DNA from: Alistipes sp.
GTDB lineage: Bacteria; Bacillota; Clostridia; Oscillospirales; Ruminococcaceae
NCBI GenBank assembly: GCA_023667265.1
Contig: JAMPAJ010000001.1
Span: 582,507 to 632,772 of the forward strand
DNA length: 50,266 nt
Direction of reading: 5' to 3'
The notes beneath the pieces were generated by a model. That model was not told where the DNA came from and did not search any database. It saw only the letters and a program-made list of their open reading frames with translations. Below are positions 38,924 to 48,821 of this stretch, piece after piece. Numbering within the stretch: the first letter of the stretch is position 1; the number at the start of each line of letters is the position of its first letter. The position numbers and the translations under genes are program-made.

Positions 38924-41626
38924 ATGAAAAAAAACATACAGAAAAGCAATGGTATTGCCGTATGTGACAGTATCGTAATGTCCGTTAAAAACAGGCGCCC
39001 TAATCTCCGGAAGGTCGAATCGTGCCTGATCGCTGTTATCGGCTATATTTCAACTATAATGGTGTTTCTCACCATGTTCCGGTTCAGATACAATGAGGCT
39101 GCTCTGCTGTTTTCCGGTATTTTGTTCTCCGTTGTGTATATTCTTCTGTCGCTTTCACGCAGAGCTGCTCTTCCGGGAATTATCGTCTCGCTGCTTCTTG
39201 GCGGAGGTATTGCACTGAAATTCCTGGATTCCGCATCTCTGGGATACAAGTATGTGTTTAACGTGATTTACAAGGCGTCCTATCATACAGACATTGAATA
39301 CTATAAATTCCTTAAACGAGGACTTGAAAGCGACAGCGTGACGGCATTCTTCATTGTATGCGCATGGCTGCTTGCCGTGATAGTATATGTGTTTACCATA
39401 TATCGCCATCAGCCATTGCTCCCTATCGTGGTTTCCTTCCTCATTCTGGAGATCGGATTCTATAACGGTCTTGAAGTCTCGATTTTCTGGGGGATGCTCC
39501 TCATAGGCTTCCTCTTTGCAAGCCTTGCTATGAGTACTATCGACGGCGGCGAATATTACGGAGGAAATGCCGGATTTGTCCGACGCGACAATATTTTCTT
39601 CCCGAAACGGGAAATGCGCCTTAAAGTTACCGAAAAATGCGGTCTTTTCATTATAGCCGCCGTACTTGCAATTGCCGGGATTTCCTTTGGCATACTAAGG
39701 GCTGCCGGATATAAGAGAAGCGACGACCTTAACAGAAAGCGTCTTGAGATCCGGGACGCGGTCGCGTCGTTCAGCATGGAGGACATTGCCAGCAGTATTT
39801 CTGACCTAACCGCCGCCTTCGGTCTGGATCTGAAGCTGGAAAAGCACAAGCTTGGCAATATCGCGTCCATGAAATACAAGGACAAAACAGACCTGGAGAT
39901 AACCATAGACGGAAAAATCGACGGCGCTGTTTACCTGAAAGATTACACAGGCTCGGTTTACGACGACAATGAATGGACATCGCTGTCCGGTTCCGCTTAT
40001 AAAAACAATATTTTCGACGACTTTTACAACGAAAAGATCTATCCACAGGATTTTCCGTTCCGATTTAACAAGCTGATTTTTACAGACGACGCCGACAGAA
40101 TACTTACAATTGATTCAAAACTCAACGGTAACAAGACATATGCTCCGTACGGAACTGACAATGTAGGCGGACTTAAATACGACGAGGACTGCGGAGTTGA
40201 GCCCAAAAACAAAAAAGGCGAATATTCATACCGATTCAGCCATGTTGATGCAGAAGCAGTTGCACAGACTCTCTATGAGCCGTCGGAATATTATATTTCT
40301 CTCGACAGCATCGGCGATGATGAATGGTACGACAGACTTTTTGATTACGGTGATGACAACGGATTCCTCAATTCTCAGGACGAGCTTGTCATAAACTCTG
40401 AAATACCATTCAGAGATATTATCTATGGAAATCCTGCTCTTGTTATGACGCAGATGCTGGAGCAGAAATACAAGGATTTCGTCTATGACAATTACCTTCA
40501 GCTTCCAAAAACAACGGCAATGGAGGAAGTCCGGGCTGAATTTTCAAATATTCTCGATCATTCCGGAGATGCCAGAGACGCAGTTGATAAAATGCAGGTA
40601 CTCGGAGCTCTGCGGACGCAAACCTCTGAAATGGCTGCGTATTCGCTGAATCCCGGAAAAACCCCAAAAAACCGTGATTTTGTCAACTACTTTCTGCTGG
40701 AAAATCACAAGGGATACTGTACTCATTACGCTACGGCAGGCGTAGTGCTTGCACGTATGGCTGGTATTCCGGCAAGATATGCAACCGGATATGTCATTGT
40801 AGGAGACGATTTCAGTGACGGCAATCTCAACTCCGACGGTTCGTATACCATAGACGTTAAGGATAACCGCAAACACGCCTGGGTTGAGGTCTACCTTGAC
40901 GGCTACGGCTGGGTTCCATATGAATTTACCGCAGGATACTCAAACCAGAGTATAGACACATCGACAACTACAACCTCTGTTGTGACAACCGCGCCTGTAA
41001 GTACCGAAACCACCGCTGTAGACGAAAATATCTCAACTACCAGAAACAGCGATACTCAGACTACAGGAACTGGTCGTAAGAAGTCGCCGAAGCAAACCAC
41101 AGCTGCTGCTACAAATGTCGGCGGAACAAAAACTGCTGAAAACGCAGGCGTCGACGAGACCAACAGCAATGACGGCAGCGGTTTCAGACTTCCTTCGGCG
41201 GTCAAATACGGAATTTACACAGTGCTTCTCATTGGCGCTGCTATAGGCGCTGTGCTTGCAAGGCGGAAAATCTTGATAATTCTCCGCAAAAAGCATTTCA
41301 GCCATGGCAATTCCGCCTCACGTATGCACCATATGCATAGGTACTTGGAACAAATTTTTGAATATGCAGGTATAAAGCGGCAGGATATGCAGCTTGTGGA
41401 ATATGCCGGATATGTTGAAAAGATAGCCGGCGATACCTATTTTACAGCCGGAAGCTTTGCTGAGTTTACCGACACTGCGCTGCGGGCTGCATTCTCAGAA
41501 GATCCGCCGGATAAGAACGAGCTGGAAAAATGTATCAAGCTGACGGAGACTACAGCCGCGGCAATATATGAAAAAATTAAGAAGATAGATAAATTCAAGA
41601 TGAAATATATATCCTGCCTATTCTAA
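38924..41626 (+). CDS. Transglutaminase-like membrane protein (TgpA type)
   Basis: The start is ATG 38924, right after the DUF58 stop. The 900-aa protein has several N-terminal membrane segments, a long extracellular part, and a transglutaminase-like domain with Cys599 (HKGYCTHYATAGVV) and His651 (RKHAWVEVYL); the third site reads PYEFT, so Glu replaces the usual Asp. A Thr/Ser-rich stretch, one more membrane helix and a C-terminal cytoplasmic domain (DUF4129-like position) follow. It is probably involved in cell-surface assembly. Confidence 0.88.
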   Translation: MKKNIQKSNGIAVCDSIVMSVKNRRPNLRKVESCLIAVIGYISTIMVFLTMFRFRYNEAALLFSGILFSVVYILLSLSRRAALPGIIVSLLLGGGIALKFLDSASLGYKYVFNVIYKASYHTDIEYYKFLKRGLESDSVTAFFIVCAWLLAVIVYVFTIYRHQPLLPIVVSFLILEIGFYNGLEVSIFWGMLLIGFLFASLAMSTIDGGEYYGGNAGFVRRDNIFFPKREMRLKVTEKCGLFIIAAVLAIAGISFGILRAAGYKRSDDLNRKRLEIRDAVASFSMEDIASSISDLTAAFGLDLKLEKHKLGNIASMKYKDKTDLEITIDGKIDGAVYLKDYTGSVYDDNEWTSLSGSAYKNNIFDDFYNEKIYPQDFPFRFNKLIFTDDADRILTIDSKLNGNKTYAPYGTDNVGGLKYDEDCGVEPKNKKGEYSYRFSHVDAEAVAQTLYEPSEYYISLDSIGDDEWYDRLFDYGDDNGFLNSQDELVINSEIPFRDIIYGNPALVMTQMLEQKYKDFVYDNYLQLPKTTAMEEVRAEFSNILDHSGDARDAVDKMQVLGALRTQTSEMAAYSLNPGKTPKNRDFVNYFLLENHKGYCTHYATAGVVLARMAGIPARYATGYVIVGDDFSDGNLNSDGSYTIDVKDNRKHAWVEVYLDGYGWVPYEFTAGYSNQSIDTSTTTTSVVTTAPVSTETTAVDENISTTRNSDTQTTGTGRKKSPKQTTAAATNVGGTKTAENAGVDETNSNDGSGFRLPSAVKYGIYTVLLIGAAIGAVLARRKILIILRKKHFSHGNSASRMHHMHRYLEQIFEYAGIKRQDMQLVEYAGYVEKIAGDTYFTAGSFAEFTDTALRAAFSEDPPDKNELEKCIKLTETTAAAIYEKIKKIDKFKMKYISCLF

Positions 41627-41636
41627 AAAACAGAAC

Positions 41637-41668
41637 ATGGCTGCTGTAAAACTACAGCAGCCATTTTT
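41637..41668. terminator. Bidirectional terminator
   Basis: ATGGCTGCTGT (41637-41647) pairs with ACAGCAGCCAT (41654-41664), with Ts on the plus strand and As on the other side. It serves the transglutaminase operon and the convergent M18 gene. Confidence 0.88.
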
Positions 41669-41673
41669 CATTT

Positions 41674-43083
41674 TTAATCAGCTATAAATGCAGCAAATGC
41701 CTTGTATGCCATATAGAGGTCCAGCTTTGAGATAACCTCATAGGGCGCGTGCATTGAAAGCACCGGGACTCCCATATCAATAGTGTCTACGTTAAGATTG
41801 GCAATATATGCAGCAACAGTTCCGCCGCCGCCTGCATCGACCTTGCCAAGCTCTCCTGTCTGCCAGATGACATTTTTGCTGTTCATAAGACGGCGGATGC
41901 GTCCTGCAAATTCAGCCGAAGCATCGGAGGTTCCCGATTTTCCGCGTGAGCCCGTATACTTCGTAATGCAAACGCCCTTATTGACATAAGCACAGTTGTT
42001 GCGCTCGTTTACTTCGGCAAATGTCGGGTCAAACGCAGCGTTAACGTCAGCCGAGAGGCATTCTGATGCGGAAAGGACGTCTCTGCCATTTGAGCCGAGA
42101 GCCTCGGCAATATCGGCAATGAAATATTCAAGATATGCGGAGCAGAGACCTGTGTTTCCATCGCTTCCTGTTTCCTCTTTGTCAGTCAGGACTGTTACCG
42201 CCGTATGTACGGGGGCATTGCAGTCAACAGTGGCAGCCAGTGCAGGAAATGCGCAGCAGCGGTCGTCATGTCCGTATCCGCCGATAAGACTTCTGTCGAA
42301 GCCAATGTCGCGAGCCTTGAAAGCAGGAACAGCTTCGAGCTCCGCAGAAATAAAGTCGTCCTCAGTGATACCGTACTTGTCAAAGAGGATGCTCATAATA
42401 TTCAGCTTCACAGCCTCGCTTGTCTCATCCTCACGGAACGGAATTGAGCCGATAAGCAGGTTCAGATCCTCTCCTTTTATAAGCTTTGTCGCAGGACGCG
42501 TCATCTGCTCTGTCGCAAGGTGAGGAAGCAGATCGGTTACGCAGAATACAGGGTCGCTGTCATCCTCGCCGATATTGACGTTCACAGTCGAGCCGTCAGC
42601 CTTGATAATAACCCCGTGAAGCGAAAGAGGTATCGTTGTCCACTGATACTTCTTGATTCCGCCGTAATAATGCGTCTTGAAAAGCGCCAGCTCATTGTCC
42701 TCGTACAGAGGATTCTGTTTCAGGTCAAGTCTCGGGCTGTCAATATGCGCCGCACAGAGACGGACACCCTCAGCGATAGGCGCAGTGCCGATAACAGCTG
42801 CGACAATGGACTTTCCTCTGTTGTTCCGATAGATCCTATCTCCCGGCTTAAGCGGCATATCCTTTTTATACTCGATAAATCCAACGGATTCCAATGTTCT
42901 GACAGCCTCAGCTGCAGCCTCTCGCTCTGTTTTGGCGATATCAAGGAAACGCTTGTAGTTCTCTGCAAAGGCAAAGACAGCCTTTTCCTCTTCGGAATTG
43001 ATTTTGTAATAACCGTTTTTCCGCTGCATAAACAGCTTCTCTTTAAGCTCCTTTGAAACGCTTTTCTCGTTATTTTCTGACAT
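41674..43083 (-). CDS. M18-family aminopeptidase
   Basis: A 469-aa zinc aminopeptidase with AAHIDSPRLDLKQNPLYED (metal-binding His/Asp), TDKEETGSDGN, and a C-terminal SMHAPYEVISKLD. M18 enzymes trim acidic N-terminal residues and form large complexes. ATG 43083 has AAAGGAG. It is the last gene of the DUF951-prfA-sua5-coaE operon. Confidence 0.93.
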   Translation of the reverse strand: MSENNEKSVSKELKEKLFMQRKNGYYKINSEEEKAVFAFAENYKRFLDIAKTEREAAAEAVRTLESVGFIEYKKDMPLKPGDRIYRNNRGKSIVAAVIGTAPIAEGVRLCAAHIDSPRLDLKQNPLYEDNELALFKTHYYGGIKKYQWTTIPLSLHGVIIKADGSTVNVNIGEDDSDPVFCVTDLLPHLATEQMTRPATKLIKGEDLNLLIGSIPFREDETSEAVKLNIMSILFDKYGITEDDFISAELEAVPAFKARDIGFDRSLIGGYGHDDRCCAFPALAATVDCNAPVHTAVTVLTDKEETGSDGNTGLCSAYLEYFIADIAEALGSNGRDVLSASECLSADVNAAFDPTFAEVNERNNCAYVNKGVCITKYTGSRGKSGTSDASAEFAGRIRRLMNSKNVIWQTGELGKVDAGGGGTVAAYIANLNVDTIDMGVPVLSMHAPYEVISKLDLYMAYKAFAAFIAD

Positions 43084-43095
43084 AGCTTTCTCCTT

Positions 43096-43740
43096 TCACG
43101 CATAAGCCGTTGCTGGGCGTATGTGATTGTAATAATATTTTATTTTGTCCGAAACCTCCTTGGATATACAGTAAACATTATCCAAAGAGTCGTTATTTTC
43201 AATTATAAAGTCGGAATGATCGGCAAAAAACTCCACATCAAGCTGAGAATCCATTCTGTCATGTGCCTGCTTTGCCGTCAGACCGTCACGACTGATAATA
43301 CGACACTCCCGAAGCTCAGGATCGGCAATAACGGAAATAATTATTTCGCAGAAATCATCGGCTCTGCTCTCAAAAAGCGTGGGAGCGTCAAGTAAGATCA
43401 GCTTTTGCCCGTTATCCGAAAAATCCTTTATCTGCCTTAATATTTCGCTCGTAATATACGGATGGATAATTGTGTTAAGGGTCTCCAGCTTTGTTTTATC
43501 CGTGAAAACAATATTTCCCAGCGCTTTCCGGTTCATCGTTCCGTCAGGATTCAGTATCTGCTTACCGAAAATATCCGATATCTCCTCCAGGCACCTGCTG
43601 CCCTTTTCCACTACCAGCCTTGAGATATGATCCGCATTGATAATTGCAAATCCATTCTTCTCAAAAACTCTGGAAACCGTGCTTTTCCCTGCACCCGTCT
43701 GACCAGTCAGTCCGACGACCATAACGTCTATTCCTGTCAT
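43096..43740 (-). CDS. coaE: Dephospho-CoA kinase
   Basis: A 214-aa kinase that makes the last step of CoA synthesis. The P-loop is GLTGQTGAGKSTV and the domain shows INADHISRLV and ISRDGLTAKQAHDRMDSQL. The ATG overlaps the sua5 stop by 4 nt. An ATG six codons further in is possible. Confidence 0.94.
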   Translation of the reverse strand: MTGIDVMVVGLTGQTGAGKSTVSRVFEKNGFAIINADHISRLVVEKGSRCLEEISDIFGKQILNPDGTMNRKALGNIVFTDKTKLETLNTIIHPYITSEILRQIKDFSDNGQKLILLDAPTLFESRADDFCEIIISVIADPELRECRIISRDGLTAKQAHDRMDSQLDVEFFADHSDFIIENNDSLDNVYCISKEVSDKIKYYYNHIRPATAYA

Positions 43741-44756
43741 ACCCTTATCACCTCGAATCCCGCCGCTCTTATGAGCCGATTATAAACTGCAAGCCCTACA
43801 CCGTCCTTTGAGGGCGCACGAACATAGACCTTTTCTGCGCCGATATCGTCCAGATCACGAAGGCGCTGGAACAGAAAATGCGCCTGCTCCTCGCTGTCCG
43901 CACCATATGTAACGTATCTGTAGGGAAAATCCTCCGCATCGCCGTCAAAAATCAGAGAGTACACATTATCCCCGTCATTTTCAGAAATATATTTTATGAA
44001 ACGGTCAAGCTCACCCTCAACCATGACAACATCTGCCTTTGGTGAATAGTGCTTATATTTCATACCTGGAGAAGCGGCAATACTACCCTCCTCCAGCTCT
44101 TTTAATATAGCCGGGTCAATTATAACATCCTCGCATATTTCCAGAAGCATTTCCCTTGTTACAGCTCCCGGGCGAAGGATCCGCACAGAGCTTTCACCCT
44201 CGAAGGAAATAACCGTGGATTCAACGCCGAACCTTGACTCGCCGCCGTCAACGACAGCCGCTATCCTGCCTTTCATATCGTCCATAACATGGACGGCACA
44301 GGTCGGGCTTGGAAGTCCGGAAATATTTGCCGAGGGTGCGGCAATTGCGCAGCCCGAAAGCTGGATTATCCGGTGCATGACCGGGTGAGACGGAACCCGT
44401 ATTCCAACTGTATCAAGTCCGCCGGAGGTTATCATAGGTATTCTGTCATTTTTCGGCAAAATCATTGTGAGCGGTCCGGGACAGAAACGCTCTGCAAGTC
44501 TATATGCAAGCTCCGGGATATATCTTGTATACTTCACTGCCTCGGAAAAATCGGCAAGATGCACTATAAGCGGATTATCGGCAGGTCTGCCCTTAGCCGC
44601 AAAAACAGCCCTGACAGCCTCCTCGTCAGCGGCGTTCGCACACAAGCCGTAAACCGTTTCCGTAGGAACAGCCACCACATTTCCGCATTTTATAAGCTCG
44701 GCAGCGGCAGCAATATCCTCGCCGCTGTCCTTTAAAAAAATTGTATCTGTTTTCAT
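43737..44756 (-). CDS. sua5: L-threonylcarbamoyladenylate synthase (Sua5/TsaC)
   Basis: A 339-aa two-domain Sua5, which makes the threonylcarbamoyl-AMP used for t6A in tRNA. It has the YrdC domain (VVAVPTETVYGLCANA; KGRPADNPLIVHL; PSANISG) and the C-terminal Sua5 domain (SPGMKYKHYSPKADVV). It overlaps coaE by 4 nt. The start is ATG 44756, 12 nt after the prfA stop. Confidence 0.95.
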   Translation of the reverse strand: MKTDTIFLKDSGEDIAAAAELIKCGNVVAVPTETVYGLCANAADEEAVRAVFAAKGRPADNPLIVHLADFSEAVKYTRYIPELAYRLAERFCPGPLTMILPKNDRIPMITSGGLDTVGIRVPSHPVMHRIIQLSGCAIAAPSANISGLPSPTCAVHVMDDMKGRIAAVVDGGESRFGVESTVISFEGESSVRILRPGAVTREMLLEICEDVIIDPAILKELEEGSIAASPGMKYKHYSPKADVVMVEGELDRFIKYISENDGDNVYSLIFDGDAEDFPYRYVTYGADSEEQAHFLFQRLRDLDDIGAEKVYVRAPSKDGVGLAVYNRLIRAAGFEVIRV

Positions 44757-44767
44757 ACTTCTTTGAA

Positions 44768-45841
44768 TTATGACTCCTGACTTGCAAGCTTAGCCGCCTG
44801 ATCCGCCGTTGCAAGTGCGTCAAAAACCTCGTCTAAGTTCCCGTTGAGCATATCCTCCAGACGGTAAATTGTAAGTCCTATGCGGTGATCTGTAAGTCTG
44901 CCCTGCGGAAAGTTATAGGTACGTATTCTTTCGGAACGGTCTCCTGTACCGACCTGCATTTTTCTCTCAGAAGCGACCTTTGCAGCCTGCTCCTCCTGCA
45001 TCGCCTCATAAATACGGGAGCGCAGTATCTTCATTGCCTTATCCTTATTTTTATGCTGGCTTCTCTCGTCCTGACACTCAACAACAACATTAGTCGGCAG
45101 ATATGTTATGCGGACTGCGGATTCGGTCTTGTTGATGTGCTGACCTCCTGCTCCGCTTGCACGAAAATAGTCGATCTTCAAATCAGTGGGATTTATTTCA
45201 AGCTCTACCTCGTCAGCCTCCACAAGGACTGCAACTGTAACGGTGGAGGTGTGTATCCTTCCCTGTGACTCGGTTTCAGGCACACGCTGAACACGGTGAA
45301 CTCCGCTTTCGTATTTTAGCCGGGAGTATGCGCCGTCGCCCTCAATGGAAAAGCTGATCTCTTTGAAGCCGCCAAGCTCTGTAGGCTGAGCATTGAGAAC
45401 CTCCTGCTTCCAGCCCTTTGACTCCGCATACATGGTATACATACGATAGAGGGAATTTGCAAAGAGCGAAGCCTCCTCACCGCCTGCGCCGCCTCGAATT
45501 TCGATGATAACGTTCTTGTCGTCATTCGGGTCTTTGGGAAGCAGCAGGATCTTCAGCTCCTGAGAAATGTTCTCCATGGCATCCTTGCTTTCCTCCAGCT
45601 CGGACTGCGCCATTTCCTTGAAATCCTTGTCAAGACCGCCTCCGTCAAGCAGCTCTTTAGCCTCGTTATAGCTGTTATGCGCCTCTCTGTATTCACGGAA
45701 TTTCTCGATAATGGGCGTCATATTCTTATATTCCTTCATCAACTGGGCATACAGCTTATTATCGCTGACCGTTTCAGGGTCGGAAAGACGCCGGCTTATA
45801 TCCTCGTACTTTTCCTCCATTGCCGCAAGCTTTTCAAACAT
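44768..45841 (-). CDS. prfA: Peptide chain release factor 1
   Basis: A 357-aa RF1 that ends translation at UAA and UAG. It has the GGQ motif ([19 protein letters not shown]) and the coiled N-terminal domain. I prefer ATG 45841, with AGGA eight nt upstream; ATG 45847 is possible. It is downstream of DUF951. Confidence 0.96.
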   Translation of the reverse strand: MFEKLAAMEEKYEDISRRLSDPETVSDNKLYAQLMKEYKNMTPIIEKFREYREAHNSYNEAKELLDGGGLDKDFKEMAQSELEESKDAMENISQELKILLLPKDPNDDKNVIIEIRGGAGGEEASLFANSLYRMYTMYAESKGWKQEVLNAQPTELGGFKEISFSIEGDGAYSRLKYESGVHRVQRVPETESQGRIHTSTVTVAVLVEADEVELEINPTDLKIDYFRASGAGGQHINKTESAVRITYLPTNVVVECQDERSQHKNKDKAMKILRSRIYEAMQEEQAAKVASERKMQVGTGDRSERIRTYNFPQGRLTDHRIGLTIYRLEDMLNGNLDEVFDALATADQAAKLASQES

Positions 45842-45885
45842 ATACATTTTCCTTTCATATATTATATTCTGAACGTACTCTGCGG

Positions 45886-46074
45886 CTAACCCTCAGTCTC
45901 CCGTCGGACTTTTTTAATGCTCTTCTCGATTTTAGCACGAGGAACGAGAAATTCCCGTCCGCAGCCGGCACATCTGAGGCGAAAATCCATCCCGGATCTC
46001 AGCACAAGCATTTCATTAGCGCCGCATGGATGCTGTTTCTTCATTGTCAGAACGTCGTTAACGCGAATATCCAC
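45886..46074 (-). CDS. DUF951 family small protein, 62 aa
   Basis: The GTG at 46074 has AAAGGAG seven nt upstream and gives [20 protein letters not shown] at the N-terminus, the DUF951 pattern, with [19 protein letters not shown] later. A Cys/His pattern (HPCG, CAGC) suggests metal binding. It is the first gene of the prfA operon; function unknown. Confidence 0.85.
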   Translation of the reverse strand: MDIRVNDVLTMKKQHPCGANEMLVLRSGMDFRLRCAGCGREFLVPRAKIEKSIKKVRRETEG

Positions 46075-46135
46075 TTCCTCACTCCTTTCAATATAACCAC
46101 CTCTATAGATACAAGTATAAAAGCGTCCATTAACC

Positions 46136-46164
46136 ATTATACCCCAAAAAGAAAACAAAATCAA
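46136..46164 (-). promoter_or_regulatory. Promoter of the DUF951-prfA operon
   Basis: On the minus strand TTGATT (46164-46159), a 17-nt spacer and TATAAT (46141-46136), 62 bp before the GTG start. Confidence 0.7.
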
Positions 46165-46250
46165 TATCCCCGACGCATATTTTTTTTAATTTGTGTAAAA
46201 ATAATAAAAAATCACAGCTATAATGGTCAATACGAACAAAGGAGAAAAAT

Positions 46251-46607
46251 ATGGTAACAAGAATTACGGCAGAATTTGAATCCCCGGAGTCCGCAGAGCT
46301 GGCTCTGAAACGCATTCGTGAAAACATCGTCGGAGTTTATTCCACAAGCTACGTTTACAATAAGCAGTCCGACAAGGCTGAAAGACTTCGGGGCAGGGAT
46401 ATTTACACCATAATGCCCACAGCCGTCGTGACGCAGAATTATCTTACGGGAGTTTTAGATTCACCGGCATCTGTCGACTCAATTCCCGAGCCGTCGCGGA
46501 GCAGAAAAACCACGGTTTTCATTGTCTGCGACGGCAGCGGAACAGGCGAAATATCCTCTGTTCTGACAAATTCCGGAGCGGTCAATATAGATTCTCCGGC
46601 AATATGA
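46251..46607 (+). CDS. Unknown protein, 118 aa
   Basis: ATG 46251 with AAGGAGA. The first strand-helix (RITAEFESPESAELALKRIRENI) resembles a ferredoxin-like fold found in small stress proteins; the end is Ser/Gly-rich. No family is recognised. A CAGACCAG/CTGGTCTG hairpin follows at about 46638-46664. Confidence 0.65.
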   Translation: MVTRITAEFESPESAELALKRIRENIVGVYSTSYVYNKQSDKAERLRGRDIYTIMPTAVVTQNYLTGVLDSPASVDSIPEPSRSRKTTVFIVCDGSGTGEISSVLTNSGAVNIDSPAI

Positions 46608-46693
46608 ATATTCCATAATACATCCGAATATGATTTATCAGACCAGCTGTCAGCAGACTGGTCTGCTACGAAAAATCATACGGAGGTAAAATC

Positions 46694-47626
46694 ATGGAAT
46701 ACAGAACAAAATTCAAGCCGGAGGGCTGTCTTTTCAAAACGACCGAAAATCTGCGTTATATTTCGTCAGTTCAGGGAATGAGAGAGGCAATGGACTCCGA
46801 CAGGATCCTTGAAGCTCGTGTGTCGTTATGCAACGGCGATCACGACCTTATCGTCGATTTTCCCTGGGGAAAGGGGATAATTCCCAGAGAAGAGGGAGCT
46901 CTTGGCATAAGAGAGGGCATGACCCGTGATATTGCCCTTATATCGCGGGTCAACAAGCCTGTCTGCTTTAAGGTGACTGGAATTGCAGAAGAAAAAAACG
47001 GCGCAGTCACCGTCTGGCTTTCCAGAAGAGCTGCTCAGGAGGAATTTGCACAGGAAAGGATCAGAAATTTCAAACCCGGAGATGTCATCGAGGCAAAGGT
47101 CACTCATCTTGAACAATTCGGCGCATTTGTAGATGTTGGCTGCGGCGTTGCGTCCATGATCCCAATTGATGCGATATCGGTGTCGCGTATATCTCATCCT
47201 TCTGACAGATTTGTACTTGGGCAGATGATACGGACGGTCGTTAAGGCTAAGGAGGGCACGCGGCTGTATCTGACTCATAAGGAGCTTCTTGGCACATGGG
47301 AGGAAAATATTCAGAGCTTCCACGTAGGCGAAACTGTTTCGGGAATTGTCCGTTCCGTTGAAAGCTATGGAATTTTTGTGGAGATCGCGCCTAATCTTGC
47401 CGGACTTGCAGAGCTGCGCAGCGATGTTTTTCCGGGGCAGAGCGTCAGCGTGTACATAAAAGCGCTGATTCCGGAAAAGATGAAAGTAAAACTGGTTATT
47501 GTCGATATATGCGAGGACAACAGCGAAAGCAGAGGCTTCACCTACTTCACTGACGCTGACTACATCGCCAGCTGGAGCTATTCGCCTAAATGCTGCCGGA
47601 GAGAGATCGTATCGAATTTTCAATAG
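46694..47626 (+). CDS. S1-domain RNA-binding protein
   Basis: A 310-aa protein with three S1-like OB folds, best seen at GDVIEAKVTHLEQFGAFVDV and GETVSGIVRSVESYGIFVEI. The first (residues about 35-110) is divergent. It resembles shortened ribosomal protein S1 homologues of Firmicutes. AGGAGG-like site (CGGAGG) before the ATG. It is followed by a terminator. Confidence 0.85.
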   Translation: MEYRTKFKPEGCLFKTTENLRYISSVQGMREAMDSDRILEARVSLCNGDHDLIVDFPWGKGIIPREEGALGIREGMTRDIALISRVNKPVCFKVTGIAEEKNGAVTVWLSRRAAQEEFAQERIRNFKPGDVIEAKVTHLEQFGAFVDVGCGVASMIPIDAISVSRISHPSDRFVLGQMIRTVVKAKEGTRLYLTHKELLGTWEENIQSFHVGETVSGIVRSVESYGIFVEIAPNLAGLAELRSDVFPGQSVSVYIKALIPEKMKVKLVIVDICEDNSESRGFTYFTDADYIASWSYSPKCCRREIVSNFQ

Positions 47627-47635
47627 AAAATGACA

Positions 47636-47662
47636 AAAAAGCCGCCTGAAAAAGGCGGCTTT
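47636..47662. terminator. Bidirectional terminator between the S1 gene and pfkA
   Basis: AAAGCCGCCT pairs with AGGCGGCTTT around a 5-nt loop, with As upstream and Ts within the 3' arm. Confidence 0.82.
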
Positions 47663-47679
47663 GCATTATCATGGTTTTC

Positions 47680-48642
47680 TTAGAATGCAATTTCCTCTGC
47701 AATGTGATGCAGCTTCTCATCATAAGGCTTCTTCATGGAGAGCGCCTCCTGAATATCGTAATCCACGATTTTGCTGTCCTTGATTCCGACAACTCTGTTG
47801 CCTATGCCCTGCTCAAGGAGCTCGACAGCATAGTAACCCATTCTTGTAGCCTCAACTCTGTCTCTCAGTGTGGGGCTTCCGCCTCTCTGAACGTGACCGA
47901 GAATAGTAGCCCGAGCCTCGATTCCAGTCTTTTCCTGGAGTGTAGTTGCGATCTCCTGAGAATGACCGATACCCTCGGCAACAATAACTACAAAGTTCTG
48001 CTTGCCCTTAGCCTTTTTCTCAAGCATCGTGTTAGCGATAGCGTCAAGGTCGTAAGGAACTTCCTTTGTGATTATATCAGTAGCGCCGCAGGCAATTCCC
48101 GTGTTTACAGCGATATGACCAGCGCCGCGTCCCATAACCTCAACAACGGAGATTCTGTCGTGTGACTGTGATGTGTCGCGGAGCTTGTCAACAAGCTCCA
48201 TAGCTGTATTCATAGCCGTATCAAAACCGATCGTATAGTCTGTGCAGGAAATATCGTTGTCGATAGTTCCAGGGAGACCGATGCAGAGCATTCCCATTGC
48301 GGAAAGGTCTGCTGCGCCTCTGAATGAACCGTCGCCGCCGATAACAACGAGACCCTCGATGCCGAGCTCATCACACTTAGCCTTAGCCTTAGCAACGCCC
48401 TCCTGAGTTCTGAACTCGGGGCATCTTGCCGTATAGAGAACAGTACCTCCCTGATGGATGATATCAGACACGCTTCTTTCGTCCATGGGCACGATATCGC
48501 CGTTGATGAGACCGTTGTAGCCTCTCTTGACTCCATAAACCTCCATGCCCTTGCTGAGAGCAGCTCTTACAACAGCTCTGACAGCAGCGTTCATACCGGG
48601 AGCGTCGCCGCCGCTTGTAAGTACGCCAATCTTCTTGATCAT
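47680..48642 (-). CDS. pfkA: 6-phosphofructokinase
   Basis: A 320-aa ATP-dependent PfkA. It has TSGGDAPGMNAAVRAVVR, GGDGSFRGA and GLPGTIDNDI (substrate sites), and GHVQRGGSPTLRDR. The start is ATG 48642, eight nt from GGAG; a GTG six nt upstream lies too close. dnaE lies upstream on the same strand, a common order in Firmicutes. Codon use is biased, as in gap, in line with high expression. Confidence 0.96.
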   Translation of the reverse strand: MIKKIGVLTSGGDAPGMNAAVRAVVRAALSKGMEVYGVKRGYNGLINGDIVPMDERSVSDIIHQGGTVLYTARCPEFRTQEGVAKAKAKCDELGIEGLVVIGGDGSFRGAADLSAMGMLCIGLPGTIDNDISCTDYTIGFDTAMNTAMELVDKLRDTSQSHDRISVVEVMGRGAGHIAVNTGIACGATDIITKEVPYDLDAIANTMLEKKAKGKQNFVVIVAEGIGHSQEIATTLQEKTGIEARATILGHVQRGGSPTLRDRVEATRMGYYAVELLEQGIGNRVVGIKDSKIVDYDIQEALSMKKPYDEKLHHIAEEIAF

Positions 48643-48821
48643 AAACACTTCTCCATTCTGCTTACCGCATATATTGCTGCCTGTTACGGCTTATACTTCA
48701 TACATCTATATTTTACATCTTTTTACCCGAATTGTCAAGAGGTAAACAATTAATTTTATATCCAGCGCGCATTTCCGTCATTCTGCACAAATACCGCTGT
48801 TGAATCGTTTGCTTTCTGCAA

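Noticed and set aside
46638-46664. Terminator after the 118-aa gene
   Set aside because: The CAGACCAG/CTGGTCTG hairpin has no T-run; kept only as a hairpin remark.
46826-47623. 265-aa frame opposite the S1-domain gene
   Set aside because: Fully antisense to a clear gene; composition typical of a shadow frame.
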